From positions 186,001 to 250,000 of the forward strand of contig NZ_STGL01000001.1 in the NCBI RefSeq assembly GCF_004919085.1: a stretch of DNA of 64,000 nt, written 5' to 3'. The stretch's first letter is position 1; the number at the start of each line of letters is the position of its first letter. Below the pieces are notes generated by a model. That model saw only the letters and a program-made list of their open reading frames with translations, had not been told where the DNA came from and ran no database searches. This DNA comes from Nocardioides sp. GY 10127 (GTDB lineage Bacteria > Actinomycetota > Actinomycetes > Propionibacteriales > Nocardioidaceae). This document shows, piece after piece, positions 1-8,425 of this stretch. The position numbers were made by a program, and so were the translations under genes.

Positions 1-10
1 TGCCGGCACC

Positions 11-30
11 GGGTTGGTGACCAAACGTGA
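11..30. repeat. TTGGTSACCAA repeat, single reverse copy
   Basis: One copy of the dispersed intergenic repeat, in the reverse orientation (GTTGGTGACCAAACGTGA), centred on base 19. A facing partner, if present, would be centred about 40 bp upstream, outside the window. Bases 31-106 hold nothing I recognise. Confidence 0.85.
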
Positions 31-106
31 GCCAGTAGGCGACTCGGTCAGGACGTCTGCCGGACGCCGAGCGACGTCGACGGGCGACGGCCCCGAGGCC
101 ACGGCC

Positions 107-112
107 TAGGGT
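107..112 (+). promoter_or_regulatory. -10 element of leaderless exonuclease gene
   Basis: TAGGGT lies 6 nt before the GTG at 119. This spacing puts the transcription start at or next to the start codon, which supports the GTG over the ATG at residue 8. Confidence 0.6.
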
Positions 113-118
113 GGCGCC

Positions 119-1048
119 GTGACCCGTGAGCCCCGCCTGATGCTGCTCGACACCGCGTCCCTGTACTTCCGCGCCTTCTTCGGGGTGCCGCCGGTGGAGG
201 GGCCCGACGGCACCCCGGTCAACGCGGTCCGCGGGCTGCTGGACTTCATCAGCCGCCTGGTCGACACCTACTCCCCCACGCACTTGGTGTGCTGCTGGGA
301 CGACGACTGGCGCCCGCAGTGGCGGGTGGACCTCGTCCCGACGTACAAGGCCCACCGGGTCGTGGAGGAGGTCGCGGCCGGGGCGGACGTCGAGGAGGTC
401 CCTGACCCGTTGCAGGTCCAGGTCCCGATCATCCGCGACGTCCTGGCGGCCTTCGGGATCGCGGTGATCGGCGCGCCCGAGGCGGAGGCGGACGACGTCA
501 TCGGGACGCTCGCCACGGAGGCTGGGATGCCGGTCGACGTGGTGACGGGCGACCGCGACCTCTTCCAGCTCGTCGACGACTCGCTCGGCGTCAGGGTCCT
601 CTACACCGCCCGGGGCGTGGGGAACCACGACCGCGTCGACGAGGAGTGGGTGCGCGCCAAGTACGACGTCACTGCCGCGCAGTACGCCGACTTCGCCACC
701 ATGCGCGGCGACACCTCCGACGGCCTGCCCGGCGTCAAGGGGGTCGGCGAGAAGACCGCGGCCAAGCTCCTGGCGGAGCACGGCACGCTGGACGCCGTCC
801 GGGCGGCCGCGGCCGACGACGCCGTGACGATGGCGGCCGGCGTCCGCGCCAAGGTGCTCGCGGCGTCCGACTACCTCGACGTAGCCCCCACCGTGGTGGC
901 CGTGCGCCGTGACCTGGCGCTCGACCGGTCCCTGGGCGCCCTCCCCGGCGCCCCCGCCGACCCGGCCGCGCTCGAGGAGCTGACCGAGAGGTTCGGGCTG
1001 TCCTCCCCGGTGGAGCGACTCACCGGCGTGCTGGCCGCCCAGGGGTGA
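119..1048 (+). CDS. 5'-3' exonuclease (PolA N-terminal type)
   Basis: Stand-alone 5'-3' exonuclease/flap nuclease of 309 aa, comparable to the N-terminal domain of DNA polymerase I without a polymerase domain. Metal-binding acidic residues are visible in LLDTASLYF (Asp11), EAEADD (121-126), TGDRD (143-147) and GDTSD (197-201). They are followed by a helix-hairpin-helix (GVKGVGEKTAAKLL, about 204-217). The family removes 5' flaps and RNA primers or acts on structured DNA in the cytoplasm. The gene is preceded by a leaderless -10 (TAGGGT at 107) and stands alone, upstream of an unrelated SDR gene. The family is clear; the physiological role is inferred. Confidence 0.93.
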   Translation: MTREPRLMLLDTASLYFRAFFGVPPVEGPDGTPVNAVRGLLDFISRLVDTYSPTHLVCCWDDDWRPQWRVDLVPTYKAHRVVEEVAAGADVEEVPDPLQVQVPIIRDVLAAFGIAVIGAPEAEADDVIGTLATEAGMPVDVVTGDRDLFQLVDDSLGVRVLYTARGVGNHDRVDEEWVRAKYDVTAAQYADFATMRGDTSDGLPGVKGVGEKTAAKLLAEHGTLDAVRAAAADDAVTMAAGVRAKVLAASDYLDVAPTVVAVRRDLALDRSLGALPGAPADPAALEELTERFGLSSPVERLTGVLAAQG

Positions 1049-1124
1049 CGGACGCCGTGCGGGGTCGCGCGGCCTCACCCCGGAGGGCCAGCCGCACGGC
1101 CCGGGCGGTGCGTACGGTCGAGGC

Positions 1125-1784
1125 ATGACCTCCATCGCGATCGTCGGGGGCCACGGCAAGGTGGCCCAGCAGCTCATCCCCCTTCTCGCCGAGCGCGGCG
1201 ACACGCCCGTCGCCCTCGTGCGCCGCGAGGAGTACCGCTCCGAGCTCGAGGACCTCGGCGCGCAGGTGCGCCTCCTCGACATCGAGAACAGTGACGCCGG
1301 CGACTTCGCCGCCGCCTTCGAGGGGTGCTCCGCCGTGGTGTTCGCGGCGGGGGGCGGTCCGGACGGCAGCATCGAGCGGAAGCGCACCGTGGACCTCGAG
1401 GGCTCGCTGAAGTCGATCGCGGGTGCTGAGAAGGCCGGGATCGACCGCTTCGTGCAGGTGTCTGCCATCGGCGCCGACAACCCGCTGCCCGAGGACACCA
1501 AGCCCGTCTGGCGGGCCTACGTCGAGGCCAAGCGGGACGCCGACGCCGCTCTCCGCGCCTCCGACCTCGCCTGGACGATCCTGCGGCCCGCCACCCTGAC
1601 GGACGACGCGCCGACCGGCCGGGTGCTGCTCGCCGAGACTGTCGAGCGCGGCTCGATCAGTCGGTCCGACGTCGCTGCGGTGCTGGCTGCGCTCCTCGCC
1701 GACCCGTCGACCGCCGGGGTCCAGGTCGAGCTGGTGGATGGCCCGCACACCGTCGCCGAGGCGCTGGCCGGGCTGGCGCGCTGA
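1125..1784 (+). CDS. NAD(P)-binding SDR/NmrA-like protein
   Basis: A 219-aa atypical short-chain dehydrogenase/reductase with an N-terminal Rossmann fold (IVGGHGKVAQ, residues 6-15) and the compact size of YwnB/NmrA-like proteins that bind NAD(P)H. The motif FVQVSAIGADNP fits the Ser/Ala-containing strand usual in this group, and no canonical YxxxK is obvious, so it may be a sensor or a reductase of unknown substrate. A -10 (TACGGT, 1113-1118) sits 6 nt before the ATG, so the message is probably leaderless. It is monocistronic: a strong hairpin (1817-1845) and a repeat array follow. Confidence 0.85.
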   Translation: MTSIAIVGGHGKVAQQLIPLLAERGDTPVALVRREEYRSELEDLGAQVRLLDIENSDAGDFAAAFEGCSAVVFAAGGGPDGSIERKRTVDLEGSLKSIAGAEKAGIDRFVQVSAIGADNPLPEDTKPVWRAYVEAKRDADAALRASDLAWTILRPATLTDDAPTGRVLLAETVERGSISRSDVAAVLAALLADPSTAGVQVELVDGPHTVAEALAGLAR

Positions 1785-1816
1785 GCTCTGTGGGGGCGTC
1801 CCCCCAGGCGACACCG

Positions 1817-1845
1817 ACGGCTCCCGGCTCCGCGCCGGGGGCCGT
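1817..1845 (+). terminator. Hairpin terminator after SDR gene
   Basis: A perfect 12-bp stem (ACGGCTCCCGGC pairing with GCCGGGGGCCGT, counting one T-G pair) with a 5-nt loop, 32 nt after the stop codon and without a clear U-tract. It precedes the repeat array at 1889, so the array is not the only possible terminator here. Confidence 0.6.
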
Positions 1846-1888
1846 TCGTCGTCTCCGGGGCGCCCTGCCCCCTCAGCTCCCCGACGCA

Positions 1889-1990
1889 GGTTTGGTCACC
1901 AACCTGATGTCCGGGGCCGATTTTCACCACGTTGGTGACCAAACCTGATGCCAGGAGCGGGGTTTCACCAGGTTGGTGACCAAACCTGAT
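1889..1990. repeat. TTGGTSACCAA repeat array, three copies
   Basis: Three copies centred on 1897 (forward), 1937 (reverse) and 1978 (reverse), spaced 40 and 41 bp. The flank after the core reads CCTGATG in all three, a local variant. The array lies between the 3' end of the SDR gene and the promoter of the MarR gene. Open frames that begin inside it (for example a start at 1973) are artefacts of the repeat. Confidence 0.9.
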
Positions 1991-2040
1991 GCTTCTTCCG
2001 GCCTCCCGGCCTCCCGCACCACTTCATCAGCCCAACCTCA

Positions 2041-2065
2041 TCAGTTTGGACTGACGATCTACGGT
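2041..2065 (+). promoter_or_regulatory. MarR promoter with candidate operator
   Basis: The inverted repeat TCAGT-TTGG-ACTGA (2041-2054) lies immediately upstream of a -10 hexamer TACGGT (2060-2065), which ends 6 nt before the ATG at 2072. MarR proteins commonly bind short palindromes over their own promoter. The site assignment is inferred from position and symmetry only. Confidence 0.5.
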
Positions 2066-2071
2066 GGAGGC

Positions 2072-2566
2072 ATGACGTCTCCCGCTGCCCCGGTCTCCGC
2101 ACAGCCAGTCGACCAGGGAGCAGCCGACCAGGGAGCAGGCCCGACCGACGACGCCGTCGTGGCGGCGCGACTGCTGGTGACCGTGACGGGTCGGCTGCGG
2201 CGGCGGCTCCGTTCGCACCAGGAGGCGGGGCTGACCCCGTCCCAGACGTCCGTCCTGAGCCGACTGGACAAGGACGGGCCCGCGTCGGCGGCCGCCCTGG
2301 CCGCCGCCGAGCGGGTGCGGCCGCAGTCGATGGCCGCGACCCTGGCCGCGCTGGAGCAGGCAGGCATGATCAGCCGCTCCCCGGACCCGGACGACGGCCG
2401 CCGGCAGGTGGTGACGCCCACGGACGAGGCCCGCGCCTGGCTGGAGCGTCGGCGCACCGAGCGCGAGGACTGGTTGGTCAGCACCCTGCGCAGCACCCTG
2501 GACGACGAGGAGACAGCCGACCTCGTCCGCGTGCTCGGCCTCCTGGAGAGGGCGGTCCTCGCGTGA
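2072..2566 (+). CDS. MarR family transcriptional regulator
   Basis: A 164-aa MarR-type winged-helix regulator. The DNA-binding core (LTPSQTSVLSRLDKDGPASAAALAAAERVRPQSMAATLAALEQAGMISR and the wing DPDDGRRQVVTPT) is complete. The start is placed at the ATG at 2072 because a leaderless -10 precedes it and the in-frame upstream extension encodes only the intergenic repeat. Its TGA overlaps the GTG of the MFS gene (GTGA), so the two are translationally coupled. The usual arrangement is repression of the adjacent pump until a ligand binds; the ligand is unknown. Confidence 0.9.
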   Translation: MTSPAAPVSAQPVDQGAADQGAGPTDDAVVAARLLVTVTGRLRRRLRSHQEAGLTPSQTSVLSRLDKDGPASAAALAAAERVRPQSMAATLAALEQAGMISRSPDPDDGRRQVVTPTDEARAWLERRRTEREDWLVSTLRSTLDDEETADLVRVLGLLERAVLA

Positions 2567-3981
2567 CGGCCGTCGAGCAGCAGGAGCGGCACCAGCGGGA
2601 GCGGCACCAGGAGACCGGACGTCTCGCCGACTCCTTCGACACCAGGCTCCTGGCCCCGATGATGCTCGGGGCGATCCTCAACCCGATCAACTCCTCGATC
2701 ATCGCCGTCGCCCTGGTCCCCATCGGCGCGGCGCTCGGCGCGTCCACGGCGCAGACGGCCTGGCTCGTCTCCGCGCTCTACCTGGCCACGGCGATCGGGC
2801 AGCCCGTGGTGGGCAGGCTCGTGGACGTCGTCGGCCCCCGGCCCCTGTTCCTCACGGGCGGCGTCCTGGTCGGCGTGGGCGGGCTCCTCGGCACGCTCTC
2901 CCCCGACCTGGCCGTGCTGGTCGTCGCCCGCGTCCTCATCGGCCTCGGCACCTGCGCCGGCTACCCGTCGGCGATGTACCTCATCCGCAGCGAGGCGCGG
3001 CGCACCGGACGCGACTCCCCCGCCACCGTGCTGACCCTGCTCACGCTCTCGAGTCAGACGGTGATCGTCATCGGACCGACGCTCGGCGGTCTCCTCATCG
3101 ACCTCGGCGGCTGGCGCGCGACGTTCGCCCTCAACGTCCCCCTGGCCCTGCTCGTCCTGGCGCTCGGGTGGTCCCGGGTCCCGGCCGTGCGTCACCCCGA
3201 CGGCGTGCGTCCGCCGCTCCGCCTGGACCTGCCCGGCGTGGGCCTGTTCGCCTCCCTGCTCGCCGCGCTCCTCGTCGTCCTGATGGTCCCCTCGGCGGCG
3301 ACGGCGTGGCTCCTCGTCGTGGTCCTGGCGGCGGGAGCCGGCCTCGTGTGGTGGGAGAGCCGGCACGACGACCCGTTCATCGACGTGCGGGTGCTCGCCG
3401 GCAACCGCCCGCTGCTGCTCACCTACCTGCGCCAGATGCTCACCGGGCTGACCTCGTACGGCGTCCTCTACGGCCTCACGCAGTGGTTGGAGGACGGACG
3501 TGGGCTCTCGGCCAGCGTCACGGGGCTCCTCCTGCTGCCGCTCAGCGGTGCGGCCCTGGTCGTGTCGGCGGTGACCGGTCGGCGGCCCGAGGTGTACCTC
3601 AAGCTGGTCGTCGGCGCGGCGTTCCAGCTCGCCGGTGCCGTGGGCATGCTCGTGCTCGGCTCGCAGAGCGCGATCTGGTTCCTCGTCGTCCTGATCGTCG
3701 TCTTCGGCGTCCCGCAGGGCCTGCTCAACCTGGGCAACCAGAACGCGCTCTACCACCAGGCCGACCCCGAGCGGATCGCCTCGTCCGCCGGCCTCCTCCG
3801 CACCTTCCTGTACCTCGGTGCGATCGGCTCCTCGGCCGCCATCGGCGCCTTCTACGGGCAGAGCGCGGACACGGCGGGCGTGCACGAGCTCGGGTGGTTC
3901 CTCGTCGGGGTCTCCGGGCTCAACGTCGTCCTGACGCTGCTCGATCCGTCCCTGCGCCGGGTCGGCCCCCGGTCCCACTAG
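2563..3981 (+). CDS. MFS drug-efflux-type transporter
   Basis: A 472-aa integral membrane protein of the major facilitator superfamily with about 13-14 hydrophobic segments, closest in feel to the DHA2 drug:H+ antiporters. The stretch LDPMM-like LAPMMLGAILNPINSSIIA (about 28-46) and the loop GQPVVGRLVDVVGPRP carry the motif-A type signature between TM2 and TM3. It starts at a GTG overlapping the MarR stop, so it is co-transcribed and probably controlled by that regulator. The substrate cannot be read from sequence. It ends 38 nt from the convergent helY 3' end, with no repeat element in that gap. Confidence 0.88.
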   Translation: MTAVEQQERHQRERHQETGRLADSFDTRLLAPMMLGAILNPINSSIIAVALVPIGAALGASTAQTAWLVSALYLATAIGQPVVGRLVDVVGPRPLFLTGGVLVGVGGLLGTLSPDLAVLVVARVLIGLGTCAGYPSAMYLIRSEARRTGRDSPATVLTLLTLSSQTVIVIGPTLGGLLIDLGGWRATFALNVPLALLVLALGWSRVPAVRHPDGVRPPLRLDLPGVGLFASLLAALLVVLMVPSAATAWLLVVVLAAGAGLVWWESRHDDPFIDVRVLAGNRPLLLTYLRQMLTGLTSYGVLYGLTQWLEDGRGLSASVTGLLLLPLSGAALVVSAVTGRRPEVYLKLVVGAAFQLAGAVGMLVLGSQSAIWFLVVLIVVFGVPQGLLNLGNQNALYHQADPERIASSAGLLRTFLYLGAIGSSAAIGAFYGQSADTAGVHELGWFLVGVSGLNVVLTLLDPSLRRVGPRSH

Positions 3982-4018
3982 CGGCTGCGCCAGCGGGGCC
4001 GGAAGCGGGGGCCGAGCG

Positions 4019-6853
4019 CTACTCCGCCACGCCCGACATGGCCACGACACCGCGCTTGAGCCGGTCGGTGACCTGCCGGGCGGTGCGCCGCAGCGGGGTG
4101 TCCCCCGCGGCGTCCGCCACCTGCCCGGCGAGGTCGAGGACCTGCTTCATCCAGCGCACGAAGTCGCCCGCGGGCAGGTCCGAGGAGCCGAGGACGTCGT
4201 CCAGGTCGTCGCCCTCGCACCAGCGGTAGGCGATCCACGCGAACCCGAGGTCGGGCATCCGGAGGAAGTCGAGCCGGTGCTCCCGCTCCAGCCGTTCGAG
4301 CTCCCCCGCGACCGAGACGGTGGCGGCGATGGCCTCGCGGACGTCGCCGCCGGGCAGGCGCGGCGGGCCGGCGTCGTCCGGCTTGCGCTGCTCGTAGACG
4401 AGCGTGGAGAGCGCGGCCGCCAGGCCCGACGGCGACAGGCCCGTCCAGACCCCACGGCGCAGGCACTCCGCGGCGACGAGGTCCATCTCGGAGTAGAGCC
4501 GCATCAGGTGGGCGCCCTCGTCTGTGACGGCGTCCCCGTCGTCGGTGAGGTAGCCGAGCGAGCCGAGGAGCTCGCAGACCCTGTCGAACGTGCGTGCCAC
4601 CGTGTTGGTGCGGTTCTCGACGCGTCGCTGGAGGGTGATCGTCTCCTTCTCGAGCTTGAACCAGCGCTCGGCCCAGCGGGCGTGGTCCTCTCGGTCCGGG
4701 CACTCGTGGCAGGGGTGGGCCTTGAGCTCGGCGCGCAGGGCGGTGACCTCGCGCTCCCAGGCGCTGGGTCGGCCGTCGGTGCCACCGCCCGCACCGCGTG
4801 CCGGACGCCCGGCGACGCCCGGCGGCGGGATGTCGCGGCTGCGGGCCCGGAGGGCCGACGCGAGGTCGCGGCGCATCTGCGGGACGCGGTGGTTGAACGA
4901 CTTGGGCACGCGCAGCCGTGCCAGTGCGGAGACCGGCTCGGGGAAGTCCATCATCGCCAGCCGGCGGGCCTGGCCGGCCGAGGTGAGGACGAGCGGCCGG
5001 GGACCCTCGGGGCTCCACCCGTTGTCGAGCACGACGGCCATCCCGGAGAACTTGCCGTGCGGCACCTCGATGATGTCGCCCGGGCGCAGCAGCTTGAGCG
5101 ACGCGGCGGCCTCGCCGCGCCGGTCCTCCCGGCGGGCGCGGCTCGCGCCCTTCTCGACGTCACTGATGCGGGTGCGCAGCGCGGCGTACTCCATGAAGTC
5201 GCCACGGTCGCAGGTCGCGGCGTCCGCGTAGCCCTGCAACGCCTCGGAGGCCTTGCGGAGCTGGCGGGCGAGCCCGACGACCGCACGGTCGGCCTGGAAC
5301 TGCGCGAACGACTGCTCGAGCAGCTCGCGGGAGGCCTCACGGCCGAACCGGTTCACCAGGTTGACGGCCATGTTGTAGGACGGGCGGAACGAGCTGCGCA
5401 GCGGGTAGGTACGCGTCGAGGCGAGACCGGCGATCTCCCGCGGGTCCATGCCCTGCTGCCACAGGACGACCCCGTGACCCTCGGTGTCGAGCCCGCGGCG
5501 CCCGGCGCGTCCGACGAGCTGGGTGTACTCCCCCGGGGAGAGGTCGGCGTGCGTCTCGCCGTTCCACTTGCTCAGCTTCTCGATGACCACGGTGCGCGCC
5601 GGCATGTTGATGCCGAGCGCGAGGGTCTCGGTGGCGAAGACGACCTTGCACAGGCCGCGGAGGTAGAGCTCCTCGACGACGGTCTTGAACGCCGGCAGCA
5701 TGCCGGCGTGGTGGGCCGCGACGCCACGGGAGAGACCGTCGAGGAAGTCGTGGTAGCCGAGGACGTGGAGGTCGTCGGGGTCGAGGTGGCGGCACGCGGA
5801 GTCGACGAAGCGGACGATCTCGTCGCGCTCCTCCGGCGTGGTGAGCCGGACGTTCGCGGCCAGGCACTGGTCGACCGCGGCGGCGCAGCCGGCGCGGCTG
5901 AAGACGAAGACGATGGCGGGGAGCAGGCCCTCACGGTCGAGGCGGTCGATGACGTCCACGCGGGACGGGATCCAGACCCGGCGCCCGTTGCCGATCTGAC
6001 GCGCGCCGCCGGCGGTGCGGGGCGTCTTGCCGCGGCCCTTGACGGCGCCCTTGGGCGAGCGACGGTCCTTGAAGCGTCCGGAAGCCCACTCGTCGCGCGC
6101 GACCTTGAGGAGCTCTTCGTTGACGGGCGCGCCCTCCTTCACGAACCCCGCCGCAGCGTCCACGTCGGAGGAGGCGAAGAGGTCGAGGAGCCTGCGCCCC
6201 ACCATCACGTGCTGGAACAGCGGGACGGGCCGGCGCTCCTCGACGATGGTCGTCGTCTCGCCGCGGACCGTGGCCAGCCACTCGCCGAACTCCTCGGCGT
6301 TGGAGACGGTGGCCGACAGCGACACCACCGTCACCGACTCGGGGAGGTGGATGATGACCTCCTCCCACACGGCACCGCGGGAGCGGTCGGCGAGGTAGTG
6401 GACCTCGTCCATGACCACGAAGCCGAGGCGGTCGAGCGTGCGGGAGTCGGCGTAGAGCATGTTGCGCAGGACCTCGGTGGTCATCACGACCACGTCGGCC
6501 TCGCCGTTGACGACGTTGTCGCCGGTGAGCAGCCCGACCTTGTCGGGGCCGTAGCGCTCCACGAGGTCGGCGTACTTCTGGTTCGACAGGGCCTTGATCG
6601 GCGTCGTGTAGAACGCCTTGCGCCCCGTGGCGAGAGCCAGGTGGATGGCGAACTCGCCGACGATGGTCTTGCCCGAGCCGGTCGGGGCCGCCACGAGGAC
6701 GCCGCGCCCCTCCTCGATCTCCTCGCAGGCGCGGACCTGGAAGCCGTCCAGGCCGAACTCGTAGAGCGCCTCGAAGTCGTGGAGGACGGGGTGCTGGCGC
6801 GTGCGCCGGTAGGCGGCGTACCGCTCCGACGGGGTCAGCTCGTCGGTGGACAT
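4019..6853 (-). CDS. helY: Mtr4/Ski2-like DEAD/DEAH RNA helicase HelY
   Basis: A 944-aa SF2 helicase of the actinobacterial HelY family, related to eukaryotic Mtr4/Ski2. Visible motifs are Walker A AAPTGSGKT (55-63), DEVH (149-152), SAT (180-182) and motif VI QLVGRAGRRG (around 450), with a C-terminal DSHCT-like helical region. It is expected to unwind structured RNA during processing or decay; the bacterial role is not well defined. A leaderless -10 (TAGGTT) lies 6 nt before the ATG. The gene sits at the far end of the tat/paf gene group, a position often seen in actinobacteria. Confidence 0.93.
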   Translation of the reverse strand: MSTDELTPSERYAAYRRTRQHPVLHDFEALYEFGLDGFQVRACEEIEEGRGVLVAAPTGSGKTIVGEFAIHLALATGRKAFYTTPIKALSNQKYADLVERYGPDKVGLLTGDNVVNGEADVVVMTTEVLRNMLYADSRTLDRLGFVVMDEVHYLADRSRGAVWEEVIIHLPESVTVVSLSATVSNAEEFGEWLATVRGETTTIVEERRPVPLFQHVMVGRRLLDLFASSDVDAAAGFVKEGAPVNEELLKVARDEWASGRFKDRRSPKGAVKGRGKTPRTAGGARQIGNGRRVWIPSRVDVIDRLDREGLLPAIVFVFSRAGCAAAVDQCLAANVRLTTPEERDEIVRFVDSACRHLDPDDLHVLGYHDFLDGLSRGVAAHHAGMLPAFKTVVEELYLRGLCKVVFATETLALGINMPARTVVIEKLSKWNGETHADLSPGEYTQLVGRAGRRGLDTEGHGVVLWQQGMDPREIAGLASTRTYPLRSSFRPSYNMAVNLVNRFGREASRELLEQSFAQFQADRAVVGLARQLRKASEALQGYADAATCDRGDFMEYAALRTRISDVEKGASRARREDRRGEAAASLKLLRPGDIIEVPHGKFSGMAVVLDNGWSPEGPRPLVLTSAGQARRLAMMDFPEPVSALARLRVPKSFNHRVPQMRRDLASALRARSRDIPPPGVAGRPARGAGGGTDGRPSAWEREVTALRAELKAHPCHECPDREDHARWAERWFKLEKETITLQRRVENRTNTVARTFDRVCELLGSLGYLTDDGDAVTDEGAHLMRLYSEMDLVAAECLRRGVWTGLSPSGLAAALSTLVYEQRKPDDAGPPRLPGGDVREAIAATVSVAGELERLEREHRLDFLRMPDLGFAWIAYRWCEGDDLDDVLGSSDLPAGDFVRWMKQVLDLAGQVADAAGDTPLRRTARQVTDRLKRGVVAMSGVAE

Positions 6854-6876
6854 GGGCCCAACCTACGTCGGGGACG

Positions 6877-7791
6877 TCAACGCAGGACGTGCAGGGCGCC
6901 CGGACGCGCCGAGACGGTGAGCGGGAGCGGGCCCAAGCGCTCGCCGTCGGCGTAGGCGACCACGCCGTCCGCGACGACCTCGACCGTGCTCACCCGGTGC
7001 CGCTCGAAGCAGGGGTGCGTGACGTGGGTGCCCCGGAAGAGCTTCGGGTAGGTCTTCACCAGCTCGAGCTTCGAGACCGGCTTGATGATGACGACGTCGA
7101 GCAGACCGTCGTCCGTCGAGGCGCCCTCGGCGATCCGGAGGCCGCCCCCGAAGGAAGGAAGGTTGCCCACCGAGACCATCATCGCGTCGAGCTCGCGGGT
7201 CTCCCCGTCGAGCGTGAGGCGGTAGGAGAGCGGGCGGAACGTCCGGAGCTCGGAGACCGTGGCCAGGTTGTAGCGCATCTGCCCGCGCGGCCAGCGCATC
7301 CGGTTGGCGCGCTCGTTGACGACGGCGTCGAAGCCGGCGCACAGGACCGTGACGAAGCTGGTGCCGCCGGCGTCGGCGACGTCCATCGTCGACACCTGCG
7401 CCGCCAGCAGGTGCCGGACCGCCGCCTCGGTGTCGTGGGTGGGCAGCCCCAGGTTGCGGGCCACGTCGTTGCCGGTGCCCGCCGGGATCACGCCCAACGG
7501 CGTCGTCGTGCCGGCGAGCACCTGGGTGGCCAGGTGCACCAGCCCGTCGCCGCCGGCCACCAGGAGGGCGTCCACTCCCCCGGCGACCGCGTCCGACGCC
7601 AGCCGCTGGGCCTCGGCTGCGTCCGCGCCCACCAGGTCCTCGACCTCCACCCCCGCGGACCGCAGGACCTGGAGCGCCGCCGTCCGGGCCCTGGCTCCGC
7701 GCCCCTTCCCGGACGTCGGGTTGGTCAGCAGCGCCACCCGGCGGAGTGCTGTCGCAGGTGCGTCGCGGTGGTGGGGGCCCGGGCTGGTCAC
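6877..7791 (-). CDS. Diacylglycerol/sphingosine kinase-like lipid kinase
   Basis: A 304-aa protein of the DAGK catalytic family (YegS/BmrU/DgkB type). The nucleotide-binding motif LVAGGDGLVH (GGDG at 80-83) and the conserved PAGTGND (103-109) are present, followed by the beta-rich C-terminal domain. It probably phosphorylates a membrane lipid such as diacylglycerol at the inner face of the membrane. The start is the GTG at 7791, with TAGATT 6 nt before it. It lies 23 bp upstream of helY in the same direction, and helY has its own -10 in that gap. A five-copy repeat array lies directly upstream. Confidence 0.9.
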   Translation of the reverse strand: MTSPGPHHRDAPATALRRVALLTNPTSGKGRGARARTAALQVLRSAGVEVEDLVGADAAEAQRLASDAVAGGVDALLVAGGDGLVHLATQVLAGTTTPLGVIPAGTGNDVARNLGLPTHDTEAAVRHLLAAQVSTMDVADAGGTSFVTVLCAGFDAVVNERANRMRWPRGQMRYNLATVSELRTFRPLSYRLTLDGETRELDAMMVSVGNLPSFGGGLRIAEGASTDDGLLDVVIIKPVSKLELVKTYPKLFRGTHVTHPCFERHRVSTVEVVADGVVAYADGERLGPLPLTVSARPGALHVLR

Positions 7792-7828
7792 GGCGGCAAT
7801 CTAGCCGGTGGGGGTGGTCGGCGTGCTT

Positions 7829-8012
7829 CACGTTTGGTCACCAACGGTGGCTGCCGGGGGCGACAGGCTCACGTTTGGTCACCAACCGTGGCCAGAGGGG
7901 CCGTCAGCCTCACGTTTGGTCACCAACCGTGGCGACCGCGGTCGATGGCTCCACGTTTGGTCACCAACCGTGGCCACCGGGGTCGATGACCTCACGTTTG
8001 GTCACCAACCTG
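7829..8012. repeat. Five-copy tandem array, exact 41-bp period
   Basis: Five forward copies begin CACGTTTGGTCACCAAC at 7829, 7870, 7911, 7952 and 7993 (centres 7839, 7880, 7921, 7962, 8003), each exactly 41 bp apart. The first 23 bases of each unit are nearly identical (four of the five continue to a GTGGC); the other 18 are variable but keep a G-rich middle. It fills the gap between the unknown gene's 3' end and the lipid-kinase promoter. There are no cas genes and the same core occurs elsewhere as inverted pairs, so this is not a CRISPR array. Confidence 0.93.
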
Positions 8013-8023
8013 GGACAGCCAGG

Positions 8024-8425
8024 TCAGGCGCCACCGATCCGCAGCAGGGCGGAGTACCGCTCAGGAGACGCCCCGACAGCCTTGGCGAGCCGCGCGAGCG
8101 CCTCCAGGACCAGGTCGGCGGTGAACTCCCGACCCGGAACGGCCAGGGTGAGCCGGTCGTCGACGACGAGGACGAGCACCTGACGGTGTCGCCAGGCGCG
8201 GTGCGCCCGCGTGCGCACGTCGTCGGTCGCCACCGAGACCGGGTACGCCTCGTCGACGGCGAGCAGGTCGCAGACCTGGGTCAGGTCGCCGGCCGTGAGG
8301 CGGCCGGCGACCTGGAACCCGGTCCGGAGCCCGGAGTCGGCCGCCCACACGACGTCCAGCTCGCCGAGCCACTCGGGCAGGTCGAACGGGTCGGCGTCGG
8401 CGAAGACGGCCGGCACGTGGGTCAC
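8024..8425 (-). CDS. Unknown protein downstream of tatC
   Basis: A 133-aa protein I do not recognise. It starts at a GTG overlapping the tatC TGA (GTGA), so it is coupled to the twin-arginine translocase genes. It has no signal peptide or membrane segment; it is acidic at the N-terminus (VFADADPFDLPEWLGELDVVW) with a mixed alpha/beta pattern. Its conserved position after tatC might point to export-related or housekeeping work, but nothing in the sequence shows a function. Its stop lies 12 nt from the five-copy repeat array. Confidence 0.75.
   Translation of the reverse strand: MTHVPAVFADADPFDLPEWLGELDVVWAADSGLRTGFQVAGRLTAGDLTQVCDLLAVDEAYPVSVATDDVRTRAHRAWRHRQVLVLVVDDRLTLAVPGREFTADLVLEALARLAKAVGASPERYSALLRIGGA

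Noticed and set aside
2059..4050. 663-aa minus-strand frame opposite MarR-MFS
   Set aside because: The coding strand has coupled genes with clear families and promoter; the antisense frame is Glu/Gly/Arg-rich low complexity.
4277..6955. 892-aa open frame on the plus strand
   Set aside because: Antisense to the whole of helY, which has full helicase motifs; no recognisable domain in the antisense frame.
7829..8012. CRISPR-like regular array
   Set aside because: The conserved unit is only about 23 bp with partly conserved 18-bp intervals, no cas genes are present, and the same core occurs as inverted pairs at many other loci.
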